Shown here: positions 38,335-46,025 of the stretch, piece by piece
Layout: each line of letters begins with the position of its first letter
Numbering within the stretch: the first letter of the stretch is position 1
Assembly: GCA_035276685.1 (NCBI GenBank)
Contig: DATELK010000199.1
Location: 1-64,000 of the forward strand
Reading direction: 5' to 3'
DNA from: JACVRN01 sp035276685
GTDB taxonomy: Bacteria > Acidobacteriota > Blastocatellia > Pyrinomonadales > Pyrinomonadaceae
Length of the DNA: 64,000 bases
The notes under the pieces: model-generated
What the model saw: the letters and a program-made list of their open reading frames with translations, nothing else
What the model was told of the DNA's origin: nothing
The model's database searches: none
Program-made: the position numbers and the translations under genes

Positions 38335-39822
38335 TCAGACGGCGTTCAAAATGGAATTAAAACCGCCAAAACCATCCGACTCTTTGAAACCGTTGTGGGG
38401 GTCATCAAGCCAGTACTCACCATTGACGATGAACTTGTAGCGATAGCGGCCCGCAGGCGGCGCATCAATTTCCGCGCCCCAGATACCGTCCGGCTCACGC
38501 CTTAAGGGCGTCATTTCAGCGTCCCAATCATTAAAGTCACCGGCCACCGAGACAGTTCTGGCGTCGTCGTGATGATAGAAGAAGACAAGCTTATCCTTCT
38601 TTATGCGTGGAGGGCCGAATCCATCTGCGGCTGAAAGCGCGTGTGTTTCGAGCTGCGCCATGCGGACTGCGCGGCGCGCATTCAACCGGCCGTACCCCTG
38701 ACGTATGGCGGGCGCATGTGTGATTCTGTCAGCCGTGGAGACCAGTATGTTCCTGACCGCAGCAGGAGAAAGGCGCGGGTTGGCCTCTAACATCTGCGCG
38801 ACGACAGAAGAGACAATGGGCGCGGCGAACGAAGTTCCGTCAACATGCTGGTAATGCGCAGAGATAATCTTATTCTGAATCAGAAGCGCCTCTATTTCCG
38901 CTCGAATCTTTTCAGGTCGCTCGTATTGGAGCGACTCCGAAAGTCCCGTTTCCTGCCAGAATGCTCGTGCCATACCGGACAGCTCATAATCGGGCGCAGA
39001 GGCTATGCGGGAGAGATTCTGGGCCGTCTTGTAAAGCGAAGCGTTCGGCAGTATGGGCGCTGCCACCCACATCGCGGGCGCAATGATTTCCGGTTTCGTG
39101 ATGCCGTCGGCGGTCTCGCCGTAGTTTGAGCAGTATAGGTCGAAAGCGCCGCCTTGAAGTTGATTGTTGTCGTTGTAGCCTCCGACCGTGATGACCGAAG
39201 GCGAGTTTGCCGGAGGCACTGACGTGTGTTTGTCAGAGCAACCGTTATTGCCAGCCGCAGCCACAACCAACATCCCGCTCTCGACCGCCTCTTCCGCCGC
39301 CAGGTCAATAATGCTTTTGGTGCAAGGGATGTCTTCATTCCCCCCAAGTGAAATGCTTATGATGCGTATGTCGAAACGTCGCTGGCTTTCTATGACCCAG
39401 CGAAGCCCGCGTTCTATGTTCTCTTCTGTAATTCTCCCTTTGCTTCCTACTTTTACCAGCACAACATTAGCTTCCGAAGCAAGGCCGCGATAAATTCCGT
39501 CGGATAGATTACCGTTGCCTGCGGCTGCGACGGCAGTCTGCGTCCCGTGCCACTGCCACCCTCTAGCGGGACTTCTTGCGTCAAGCGTAGGCTCTTCGCC
39601 CGTTATGTCTTTGTAGGCGATGATGCGATTTTTAGGCGAAGCTAAATCACGATGCGGATAGAAGCCCGAATCAAGAAAGGCAATCGTGACATTGCGCCCT
39701 CTGTAGCGTTCGTCCGCATCAAGGCGCACGGGCGTAGGGATGACGGCGAAACGGTTCTGGTCGTGGCGATGTTCGTGCCCCGACCGTTCAGTTGAGGCTG
39801 CGAAATGTTTTGTCTCAATCAT
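38335..39822 (-). CDS. Subtilisin-like serine protease with C-terminal CBM48/AMPK-type domain
   Basis: 495 residues: an S8 peptidase domain (about 20-390) with the catalytic triad in AFLDSGFYPHRDL (Asp51), WHGTQTA (His92) and GTSFAAPIV (Ser), and AAAGNNG as oxyanion motif. A glycogen-binding, early-set domain follows (about 405-495; 'VFFYHHDDARTVSVAGDFND', 'YKFIVNGEYWLDDP'), of the AMPK beta/CBM48 type. No signal peptide is seen, so an intracellular protease tethered to glycogen is possible. The ATG at 39822 is preferred; the frame is open to 39903, but the extra residues look random. An ECF-type promoter motif lies about 110 nt upstream. Confidence 0.88.
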   Translation of the reverse strand: MIETKHFAASTERSGHEHRHDQNRFAVIPTPVRLDADERYRGRNVTIAFLDSGFYPHRDLASPKNRIIAYKDITGEEPTLDARSPARGWQWHGTQTAVAAAGNGNLSDGIYRGLASEANVVLVKVGSKGRITEENIERGLRWVIESQRRFDIRIISISLGGNEDIPCTKSIIDLAAEEAVESGMLVVAAAGNNGCSDKHTSVPPANSPSVITVGGYNDNNQLQGGAFDLYCSNYGETADGITKPEIIAPAMWVAAPILPNASLYKTAQNLSRIASAPDYELSGMARAFWQETGLSESLQYERPEKIRAEIEALLIQNKIISAHYQHVDGTSFAAPIVSSVVAQMLEANPRLSPAAVRNILVSTADRITHAPAIRQGYGRLNARRAVRMAQLETHALSAADGFGPPRIKKDKLVFFYHHDDARTVSVAGDFNDWDAEMTPLRREPDGIWGAEIDAPPAGRYRYKFIVNGEYWLDDPHNGFKESDGFGGFNSILNAV

Positions 39823-39933
39823 GATTTGTTTCCGATACCTAAAAACACTGCTATTGCTGCCATCTCCAACTAAAGACGTATGGACAGTCGGTGCGCTGCC
39901 CACACGCGCAGGCGGACTTGACCCTTAGCTATT

Positions 39934-39960
39934 TGTCGTAGGAAAAGGAAGAACCTTACA
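39934..39960 (-). promoter_or_regulatory. ECF-sigma-type promoter of the subtilase gene
   Basis: On the minus strand: TGTAAGGTTC (39951-39960), 12-nt spacer, CGACA (39934-39938). It lies between the anti-sigma stop and the protease start and follows the same pattern as the three TGTAAGGATT motifs. Confidence 0.55.
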
Positions 39961-39985
39961 GGTGGAAGGAGAGGTTTTATGAGGT

Positions 39986-40300
39986 CTATTCTGAGCCGCT
40001 GCGAAGCGCGCTCTTGAGGCGATTGCGTGCTTCTGTAGAGAGTGCAGGTGTTACAGGCGAGGGCGCTTCGTAGATTTTATCAGCGCCGGTGCGCGCAGCC
40101 TCTCTCATAAAACGCAGTTGCTTGAGGTAGCGCTCACAAAAGTCGCAGTATAGAAAATGTAACCGCATCACAACTCGCTCGCGCAGAGTCCATTCTCGCT
40201 CCAGCGCTTGCGAGATGATGGGCAGAAGCTCCGTGCATGGTGGCAGCCTTCGCGCCAGCCAGAACGTGGCCTCCATCTTTATTCTTCCGAGGAGTTTCAT
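39986..40300 (-). CDS. Zinc-finger anti-sigma factor
   Basis: A 104-residue protein, starting MKLLGRIKMEA, with a zinc-finger anti-sigma core: CTELLPIISQALEREW and then HFLYCDFCERYLKQL (HxxxCxxC). No membrane segment. The start at 40300 lies 2 nt after the stop of the ECF sigma gene, and AAGG precedes it. Adjacent placement implies that it sequesters that sigma factor; release could be by oxidation of the zinc-binding cysteines, as in ZAS proteins (inference). A longer frame to 40384 overlaps the sigma gene and is unlikely. Confidence 0.82.
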   Translation of the reverse strand: MKLLGRIKMEATFWLARRLPPCTELLPIISQALEREWTLRERVVMRLHFLYCDFCERYLKQLRFMREAARTGADKIYEAPSPVTPALSTEARNRLKSALRSGSE

Positions 40301-40302
40301 CC

Positions 40303-40941
40303 TTATTTTGCCCGTTCCGCAGTGAACCAGTTGACCTCTATGCAGCGACGCAGGTGTGCTCGCGCGCGATGTAGCATGACCCAAAGGTTGTTGACGGTTA
40401 TCCCCAAAACGTCACAAATCTCTTCGCTCGTCAGTCCATCCACCTCTCTCAACGTAAAAGCGCTCGCGATGCGCTGCGGCAGGGGCTGCAAGCATTGGCT
40501 GAAGACCATCCAGAACTCGTTCTGCTCGGCCACAGCTTCTGGAGTCGCGCCCCATTCATGTGGCCCTAAGTGGCCGCACTTTTCTGGTTCCGCAGCGGAG
40601 GCCCAGTGGCCTACCCATTCGCCCGTCTGCATGAAAAGCTCTTGGTGCTCGAACTCTTCGCCTTCAACTTCGGTGATAGTACGCTCGCGGCTCATGCGGC
40701 GAAAGCAATCGGTTATCTTGTGCTTCAGTATGCCTACGAGCCAAGTCCTCTCCGCACCGCGACCTTCAAACTTGCCATAGGCTTGAAGGGCCGCCAGCAA
40801 GGTCTCCTGCACCACGTCTTCGGCCAGCCCCTGGTCGCGCAGGCGAAAGACCGCATACTTAAATAGATAATCTCCGTGCCTGTCTACCCAAAGGCCGGGA
40901 TCGGGGGCTTGTGTTGAAACGGCAGTCTTCGTTTCGCTCAT
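40303..40941 (-). CDS. ECF-type RNA polymerase sigma factor
   Basis: A 212-residue sigma-70 family factor with region 2 ('YLFKYAVFRLRDQGLAEDVVQETLLAAL', about 28-60) and region 4 ('LPQRIASAFTLREVDGLTSEEICDVLGI', about 155-185), joined by a long linker. The length and sequence resemble the TIGR02943-like sigma group, which usually has a small zinc-finger anti-sigma beside it. It directs RNA polymerase to stress promoters. The start is MSETKTA; an in-frame ATG at 40959 also exists. A degenerate TGTAAGAATA box at 40973-40982 may give autoregulation. Four better motifs nearby probably define its regulon. Confidence 0.9.
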   Translation of the reverse strand: MSETKTAVSTQAPDPGLWVDRHGDYLFKYAVFRLRDQGLAEDVVQETLLAALQAYGKFEGRGAERTWLVGILKHKITDCFRRMSRERTITEVEGEEFEHQELFMQTGEWVGHWASAAEPEKCGHLGPHEWGATPEAVAEQNEFWMVFSQCLQPLPQRIASAFTLREVDGLTSEEICDVLGITVNNLWVMLHRARAHLRRCIEVNWFTAERAK

Positions 40942-41146
40942 GAGTACTCTCGTGCTCATGCGAGGGGAACAATATTCTTACACGGTAGCAGGTTTCTCCC
41001 TGCCATTTAATCACACGTCTTAACTATCAAAAGAGGAGTGCGCATAGGGTAATCTACTTCCACTCTCAACATCAATAATAATCTCTCACTTCCGTTTAGG
41101 GCATAGAGTCTTAAGCTACGAGTTAATTAGCGAAGCATAAATTAGC

Positions 41147-41174
41147 TGTAAGGATTTCTCCCGCACATGCGACT
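41147..41174 (+). promoter_or_regulatory. ECF-sigma-type promoter of the spondin-domain gene
   Basis: TGTAAGGATT (41147-41156), 13-nt spacer, CGACT (41170-41174). Its boxes and spacer length are identical to the motif before the aquaporin unit. It leaves a leader of about 70 nt before the ATG at 41250. Confidence 0.65.
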
Positions 41175-41249
41175 CATGTGTGTATGAGCCGCCCCAGAGT
41201 GTTTAATGGTCGGAACTTAAACTATAACTTCCCGGAAGGAGATTCTGTT

Positions 41250-41996
41250 ATGAAAAATCGCAAACTCTTTTTTCTTCTCTTAGCGCTGGCCGCGCTTGTG
41301 ATGGCACAACTGCTATTCCCTGTACAAGCCGCGCGCACCGTAAAGAGCAGTTCCAAGACTAAGTTCACGGTGCGCGTAGAGAACATCTCAAAGCCAGACA
41401 GCCAGACGGCCTCCGACGGCACGAAATATTCTTTCGCGCTCTCGCCCGGCATGTTCATGCTGAACAGCAAGAAAGCCCCCATCTTTCATGAGGGCAGGAG
41501 GGCCTCAAAGGGTTTAGAGATGCAATCGGAAGACGGCGAACCGTCGGGGCTGATTAATCAGCTTATGATGGCGAACCATAGCTCCACTCTGCACGGCGTG
41601 TACAACATGCCCGTAGGCGCAACGCAACCGGGCCCGATTCGTCCGGGCGATTCCTACGAGTTCAGTTTCGAGGCCGCGCCCGGCATGCGACTCTACATGA
41701 CCATGATGTTCGGACAATCCAACGACTGGTTCTACTCGCCGGACGAGCGGGGCATAGAGCTTTTCAAGAACGGCAGCCCCGCCACTGGCGACATCACGGG
41801 CCAGTTCATCCTGTATAACGCGGGCACGGAGGTTGACGAGGAGTTAGGCATAGGCCCGAACCAAGGCCCCCGCCAGAAGGCCGTAAACACCGGCGTAGAC
41901 GAAAACGGCGTTGTAACGCGCGTCAAGACGACCGTGTTCTACCACAACAACGCGCAATTCTTTCGTGTCACAATTACGCCTGAAGCGAGCATGTAA
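41250..41996 (+). CDS. Exported spondin-domain protein
   Basis: 248 residues: a signal peptide (MKNRKLFFLLLALAALVMAQ, cleavage near AARA) and one Spondin_N domain (about 35-245). Landmarks are 'VRVENISK', 'LSPGMFMLNSKKAPIFHEG', 'GDSYEFSFEAAPGMRLYMTM' and 'FGQSNDWFYSPDERGIELF', which contain the family's acidic metal site. It has no catalytic residues and is probably a periplasmic or surface binding protein. AAGGAG precedes the ATG at 41250. The frame is open to 41178, but that part overlaps the promoter region. Confidence 0.88.
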   Translation: MKNRKLFFLLLALAALVMAQLLFPVQAARTVKSSSKTKFTVRVENISKPDSQTASDGTKYSFALSPGMFMLNSKKAPIFHEGRRASKGLEMQSEDGEPSGLINQLMMANHSSTLHGVYNMPVGATQPGPIRPGDSYEFSFEAAPGMRLYMTMMFGQSNDWFYSPDERGIELFKNGSPATGDITGQFILYNAGTEVDEELGIGPNQGPRQKAVNTGVDENGVVTRVKTTVFYHNNAQFFRVTITPEASM

Positions 41997-42016
41997 AAAT
42001 TTTCAATCGTCAGAGT

Positions 42017-42077
42017 CAGAGAGAGACTGCGAAGCGAAGGCAGATTAGACTACACCGCCCGCGTCTCTCTCTCTCTG
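42017..42077 (+). terminator. Possible terminator after the spondin gene
   Basis: CAGAGAGAGAC (42017-42027) can pair with GTCTCTCTCTCTCTG (42063-42077), about 20 nt past the stop codon. The loop is long and no U-tract follows, so this is a weak candidate. Confidence 0.3.
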
Positions 42078-42157
42078 CTTCTGCGGCAACTAAAATTCAG
42101 ACATTAAGGTGTTGTCGAAAGATATGCTTGAGAATAAGCCGAAACATATCCTGATCC

Positions 42158-42361
42158 TCTGAGCAGTTGAGGACTGTCTATTTGAGTAAGCTACCTCGCT
42201 TCGAGAAGAAGCTACGCGTGGCACTTGATTGGACGCTCGATCTGCTCTTTTCAAAAGAGCTCGTTCAGTTTTCCACAGCGCTTGCCCCTACTGTGGCACA
42301 TGCTGAAAGCAGCTCAGGACAGACGAAGGGTAACCGCACCCAAGAGATGAAGATCGCATGA
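42158..42361 (+). pseudogene. 3' end fragment of a type II NADH dehydrogenase gene
   Basis: The frame after the TGA at 42152 reads 'LRTVYLSKLPRFEKKLRV' then 'ALDWTLDLLFSKELVQFS' and stops after about 67 residues. This matches the C-terminal membrane-binding tail of NDH-2 flavoproteins as found in Acidobacteriota; the FAD and NADH domains are absent. It is a gene scrap left at a recombination junction. It lies just left of the attachment-site-like tRNA-Cys copy. Confidence 0.6.
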
Positions 42362-42497
42362 AAGCCATTTATACTTATCGGAATCTTAGGCCATTGAACT
42401 TTGATTAAAATACTATGATTTGGCCTGTAGAAATGCCCCTTATCTAATGACAAATGTCATATCACTGTGGGGACTGTTGTGGGTAGTACCAGCATCT

Positions 42498-42545
42498 ATG
42501 AAGTATCATGGAGTGTTTGAAGAGATGAAAAAAGCCAATATTTAC
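42498..42545 (+). pseudogene. 5' end fragment of a nucleotidyltransferase-like gene
   Basis: ATG at 42498 opens MKYHGVFEEMKKANIY, which resembles the start of small nucleotidyltransferase-fold (MNT/AbiEii-like) proteins that continue with a 'VVVGG' motif. After 16 codons the sequence switches to an unrelated element (42540 onward). Only the start survives. The upstream 'ctgtggggactgttgtggg' resembles sequence found before the VapB-like gene at about 22018. Confidence 0.4.
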
Positions 42546-42589
42546 GCGCCTATGATGCTCCATGCTACTCAGGGATACACGCCTAAAAG

Positions 42590-42590
<1 letters not shown>
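42540..42590. repeat. Copy of a response-regulator upstream region
   Basis: Aligns with 62809-62859 at about 40 of 51 positions, including an 11-bp identical start (TTTACGCGCCT) and CTCCATGC. At 62.8 kb the same sequence is the leader immediately upstream of a response-regulator start. Here it is fused between a nucleotidyltransferase fragment and the tRNA-Cys fragment. The two copies are in direct orientation, 20.3 kb apart. Confidence 0.5.
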
Positions 42591-42645
<55 letters not shown>

Positions 42646-43110
42646 AATAACTTACTTACAATAAGCTCAATCTATGAAAAGAGGATGTGCCCAAAATTGT
42701 GTCCACCTTTAGCGTCGCTCCAGATAGGAGTTATTCACTTCAAAAGATTGAGCTTGACTAATGCCAAATTTATAAAAAGACTGGATGAGGTGATACAGAT
42801 TTAATGTCAAGATTTTATTCAAAGCTTCACTAGTTTGCGCTATCCCCTCAATGAGTAAGCTAATAAGTGGTAAGAAGCTTACCTGTGGCAAGTGATTCCC
42901 GCGTAATCAACCAAGGGACTAATTATGCCAGTTACTAATGTTCCTGTGGCATAACGTTATATAGCACCCAATGCTACTACTTTTGAACCTCTTTAAATCA
43001 CTTGCTCGAAATATTTGGCAAAAGGGGGGTTTTCCTTTATTATGTCTCGGCTGTGTTGACCTCATTTCTTCCATTGCTCTTGGGACTTCACGTGGCAGGT
43101 CATTATCTCA
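42646..43110. other. AT-rich intergenic region
   Basis: About 465 bp with lower GC than the surroundings. Short frames on both strands show no recognisable protein. It contains small direct and inverted patches, such as AAGCTT-containing repeats near 42820-42880, but nothing I can name. The promoter of the following gene should be in its right part. Confidence 0.5.
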
Positions 43111-44058
43111 ATGGCAGATAACAAGGACAGTGATTTCACCAGGACTGAAGAATCACAAGATACCCAAACCTTTCTAGCAGATTATGATCGTCCAGAACGC
43201 TCAAGCAGGTTGTTATTCAAGGCACTTGCTATAACCATTTTTATAGTAACGATCATAGTGGCTGGCCAGATTCGGATAATTATAAAATCGGCGGGCAGCA
43301 GACGCATTAATCCAATCCTCAGTAATTATGTAAAACAATCAAAGCAACTTCGTTTCGAAGTAGCACGTGAGTATCAAGGCCGCAATTCAACGCCTGCCCC
43401 CTCGACAGTTATTCCGCATAAAGTCCTATTCGATGAGAGGCAATATGCCCTTATTGAGCAAGCAAGCAATGAAGTGTTAAATGACCCTCAAATACGTGAT
43501 AGCTTTCCAAGTACTTATGACGGAATTCCGCTAGAGCAAACGAGCGCTATTGTGGTACCACTCTGGAAGCTAAATGACCATGGTGATCGGCAACAGATGG
43601 GAATAACTGAAGCGGGCTATTTACGGGCAAAGGAAGATTTTGATCATAATCCTGATGGTCTAACCATCAGAGAAAAGCCGATTGATAGTATGATGTTGCA
43701 TGAATTAAATTTGAAAATGCCTAAGTGCCCGAAAACAAAGAACGGGACGCCAAGGACTACAGAAGATGGTATCCCCCGCATTGGATTACGATCAGAAATA
43801 ATTAACTCCAACTCATATAAGAGGTTGAAACTAACCCTACTTCATGAATTCGTCCATGCCCATGATGTGCCTGGATATTCGCCATGGTTTAACTTAGTTC
43901 ACAGCGATCTAACATATCTCGCGGGCTATAATGCTATGATGGACAAACTGGATTGGGAATATAGAGTGCGCGACTATGCGTTCTGGTTTCTAACAGGATT
44001 TGGATTAGTTATGACCGCCCGGTACAGTTATCTTGCCACGCGGCGGAACCGTTCCTGA
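43111..44058 (+). CDS. Membrane-anchored putative zinc metallopeptidase
   Basis: A 315-residue protein of no family I recognise. One transmembrane segment lies near the N-terminus (about 34-52: ALAITIFIVTIIVAGQI), then a soluble domain. The domain holds HEFVHAHD at about 245-252, an HExxH zincin motif (His245, Glu246, His249), in the context LTLLHEFVHAHDVPGY. A second hydrophobic segment (about 290-308) follows. A third ligand cannot be assigned. Base composition is lower in GC than the core genes, which suggests acquisition. Its 3' end overlaps that of the convergent gene by 54 bp. Confidence 0.65.
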   Translation: MADNKDSDFTRTEESQDTQTFLADYDRPERSSRLLFKALAITIFIVTIIVAGQIRIIIKSAGSRRINPILSNYVKQSKQLRFEVAREYQGRNSTPAPSTVIPHKVLFDERQYALIEQASNEVLNDPQIRDSFPSTYDGIPLEQTSAIVVPLWKLNDHGDRQQMGITEAGYLRAKEDFDHNPDGLTIREKPIDSMMLHELNLKMPKCPKTKNGTPRTTEDGIPRIGLRSEIINSNSYKRLKLTLLHEFVHAHDVPGYSPWFNLVHSDLTYLAGYNAMMDKLDWEYRVRDYAFWFLTGFGLVMTARYSYLATRRNRS

Positions 44059-44520
44059 CGAGCCGGATTTAAACCACGTAAATGGCAAGTACACAATCAC
44101 CGCACACGTAATCAAAAACACAAGAATAATAAGCACTCCCTCAACGAGTTGAAGTGTACTGGTAGCCATGCTGAAGGTTTGCCATGTCGAATACCACAAC
44201 GATACTTGCCATAGTACAATAAGTCCTATCACTTCCCCAAAGATGCGTCCCACCCTCCCCAGGCCGTAGATGGAGCTACCAGCGAATATATAACCGACAG
44301 AGATCATGAAATAATAGCCACCCGCCCCTGAATCCAAGAACCCCCGGTCAAACTGCTGACCATCCGATATTCTGTAATAAACCTCAGCGCCAAGCCTGAT
44401 AAGCAACAACAGTAATCCAAAGCCGGTCAATGCCAAGGCACCCCGCTTTAATAGGACATCTTTATCTCTAAGGGAAGACTCTTTAGGGAAAGACTTTGCG
44501 GGGTAAGCATAGTGAGCCAT
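44005..44520 (-). CDS. Four-helix membrane protein of unknown function
   Basis: A 171-residue protein with four hydrophobic segments (about 30-50, 70-90, 95-125 and 130-150). Its short polar N-terminus starts MAHYAYPAKSF; GGAGG precedes the ATG at 44520. It has no recognisable family or catalytic motif. It converges with the metallopeptidase-like gene, their ends overlapping by 54 bp. The two may belong to one acquired segment. Confidence 0.6.
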   Translation of the reverse strand: MAHYAYPAKSFPKESSLRDKDVLLKRGALALTGFGLLLLLIRLGAEVYYRISDGQQFDRGFLDSGAGGYYFMISVGYIFAGSSIYGLGRVGRIFGEVIGLIVLWQVSLWYSTWQTFSMATSTLQLVEGVLIILVFLITCAVIVYLPFTWFKSGSSGTVPPRGKITVPGGHN

Positions 44521-45265
44521 ATCAACCTCCAGACGACACAAAAGTGAGTTTCGTGCCGTGATCTATGGAGACGCTTAATCGCAGGGCGGATTGAGCGGTC
44601 TCACACGTACGTTCTGCTGCTAATCAAATGCAAACGTCATACCCTTAATAACATTGGCAGAGTCGAAGAAAAGCCCAATAATTTGTAAAAGCTCTTATCC
44701 GAACCTGCGAAAAAAAAGACACAACAAAACGTCCCGTAGCGTGATATTACCCATTTAGGGGAAACTACGGGTCGTTCCTACCAAAACAAGTCAAGCTTAT
44801 CAGTCGTCCCAGCAAACTCATAAAGAGCGCGAGAAAGGAGGAACTTATAGAGCGATGCGCGGCTAAGTATCATAAGCCATAGATCAAGGTCAAGGAGCTA
44901 TAGGCGACTTAATGCGACCGCCGCCGTATCAGTCAGCATATCTAATCTGTCCCGAATTGCAAGTGGTACCTTACATAAAAGAACGTCCGCGCGCTACTTT
45001 ACCACAAAATCTTCCGTGATGTTAATAAAAATGCGCTACTAATTGTGGTTACCGTCGAGTTGTAAAATTTTTGTCAAGCAGCCTATGAGGATAATTCTTA
45101 GACCTTTTTTCGGATATATCGTCGTCTAGCATATCTGCTACCGTACTGATTCAGAGTCGGGTATTCACCAGCCTCCCCACTAGGGTGGTCAGCAATTACA
45201 AGTATTGTATCCCTTTCATACGCTTTCTTCACGCACTATATGCCGACATGAGCACATTTCTAATA
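44521..45265. other. 745-bp intergenic region
   Basis: No convincing gene. A 43-codon minus-strand frame from a GTG at 45230-45232 (starting VKKAYERDTILVIADH) has protein-like composition and could be a gene remnant, but I cannot assign it. A short dyad, CCCGTAG (44733-44739) with CTACGGG (44765-44771), is present. The region looks like decayed mobile-element DNA next to the integrase fragment. Confidence 0.5.
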
Positions 45266-45868
45266 TTATCTAGCAGCTGAGAATTGTTCGATCTTCTTCA
45301 TAGCCGCAAACTGGTGCGCTTGTGTTGGATGTGCATATCGGAGGACCATCTGAATGCGCGAGTGGCCAAGAAGTGAGGCCAGCGTTACAAGATTAATGCC
45401 ACCTTGTGCTGCTCGTGTAGCCCATGTGTGCCTGAGAGCATAAAGGGTAAATCGTTCAACCTTACTCCGAATAATTGCGCCCACATGAGTGTTATTTACC
45501 TTTACTATCGGATGGTCGCCCACACCAGGACATGAAAAGAGAAATGCTCCCTTAGACTTTGTTAGTCTTCTGCTAATGACTTCAAGAGCAATCTTATTGA
45601 GCGGGACTCTTCTTTTTGCTGCTTTAGTCTTACCGAAGGGATTAAAGATATACGGTTTGTCCGTCTCAATGTGAACATTCACACATTCCTTAACGGTCGC
45701 GGGGTCGTCCACCACCTTCAGGAAGGCATCAATCCGTTTCTGCTTGGGATATTACTTATCAACCATCGGGATGTTGAGGTAATAGATGCCGAGAGCTTCA
45801 ACCGCGGCCTTCTCGCAATCCTTCGGCTTCTCCTGAAGAGCAATCATGGTCGTGCCGGCTTTTTGTAG
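45266..45868 (-). pseudogene. Chimeric remnant: tyrosine-phosphatase start fused to integrase catalytic end
   Basis: The downstream part (45266 to about 45690) is the C-terminal catalytic domain of a tyrosine recombinase: 'YIFNPFGKTKAAKRRVPL', then 'LYALRHTWATRAAQGG', 'SLLGHSRIQMVLRYAHPT' with the HxxR, LGH and Tyr elements. The first catalytic Arg region and the whole N-terminal DNA-binding part are missing. Upstream, in the same frame, the sequence reads 'CEKAAVEALGIYYLNIPM' and 'RIDAFLKVVDDPA', like a dual-specificity phosphatase, interrupted by an in-frame TAA at 45753-45755. Neither activity can be intact. The in-frame junction is near 45690. Confidence 0.7.
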
Positions 45869-46025
45869 ACAGTGAAATGAAAAAGCAATAGTATAGGCAG
45901 CCATATCGAGCGCAAGGACGAACAGGTTGCGCAGTTGGCCTCATCTTACCGCCACCAAGCAGGCCAGCCCGCAGATAAATCATTAAGCCAAGGTTCAACA
46001 GTCTACAGCACCGAAAGGCTTGCTT

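Noticed and set aside
40957..40982. Fifth ECF promoter (autoregulation of the sigma gene)
   Set aside because: TGTAAGAATA fits only partly, the downstream box is CGCATG with 10-nt spacing, and it overlaps the first codons of the longer frame; kept as a comment only.
44733..44771. CCCGTAG/CTACGGG dyad as a terminator or origin signal
   Set aside because: Only 7 bp with a 25-nt loop, no T-tract and no gene ending nearby; too weak to call.
45107..45232. Small minus-strand GTG frame next to the integrase fragment
   Set aside because: Protein-like composition but too short, with no ribosome binding site and no recognisable family; mentioned only within the intergenic entry.
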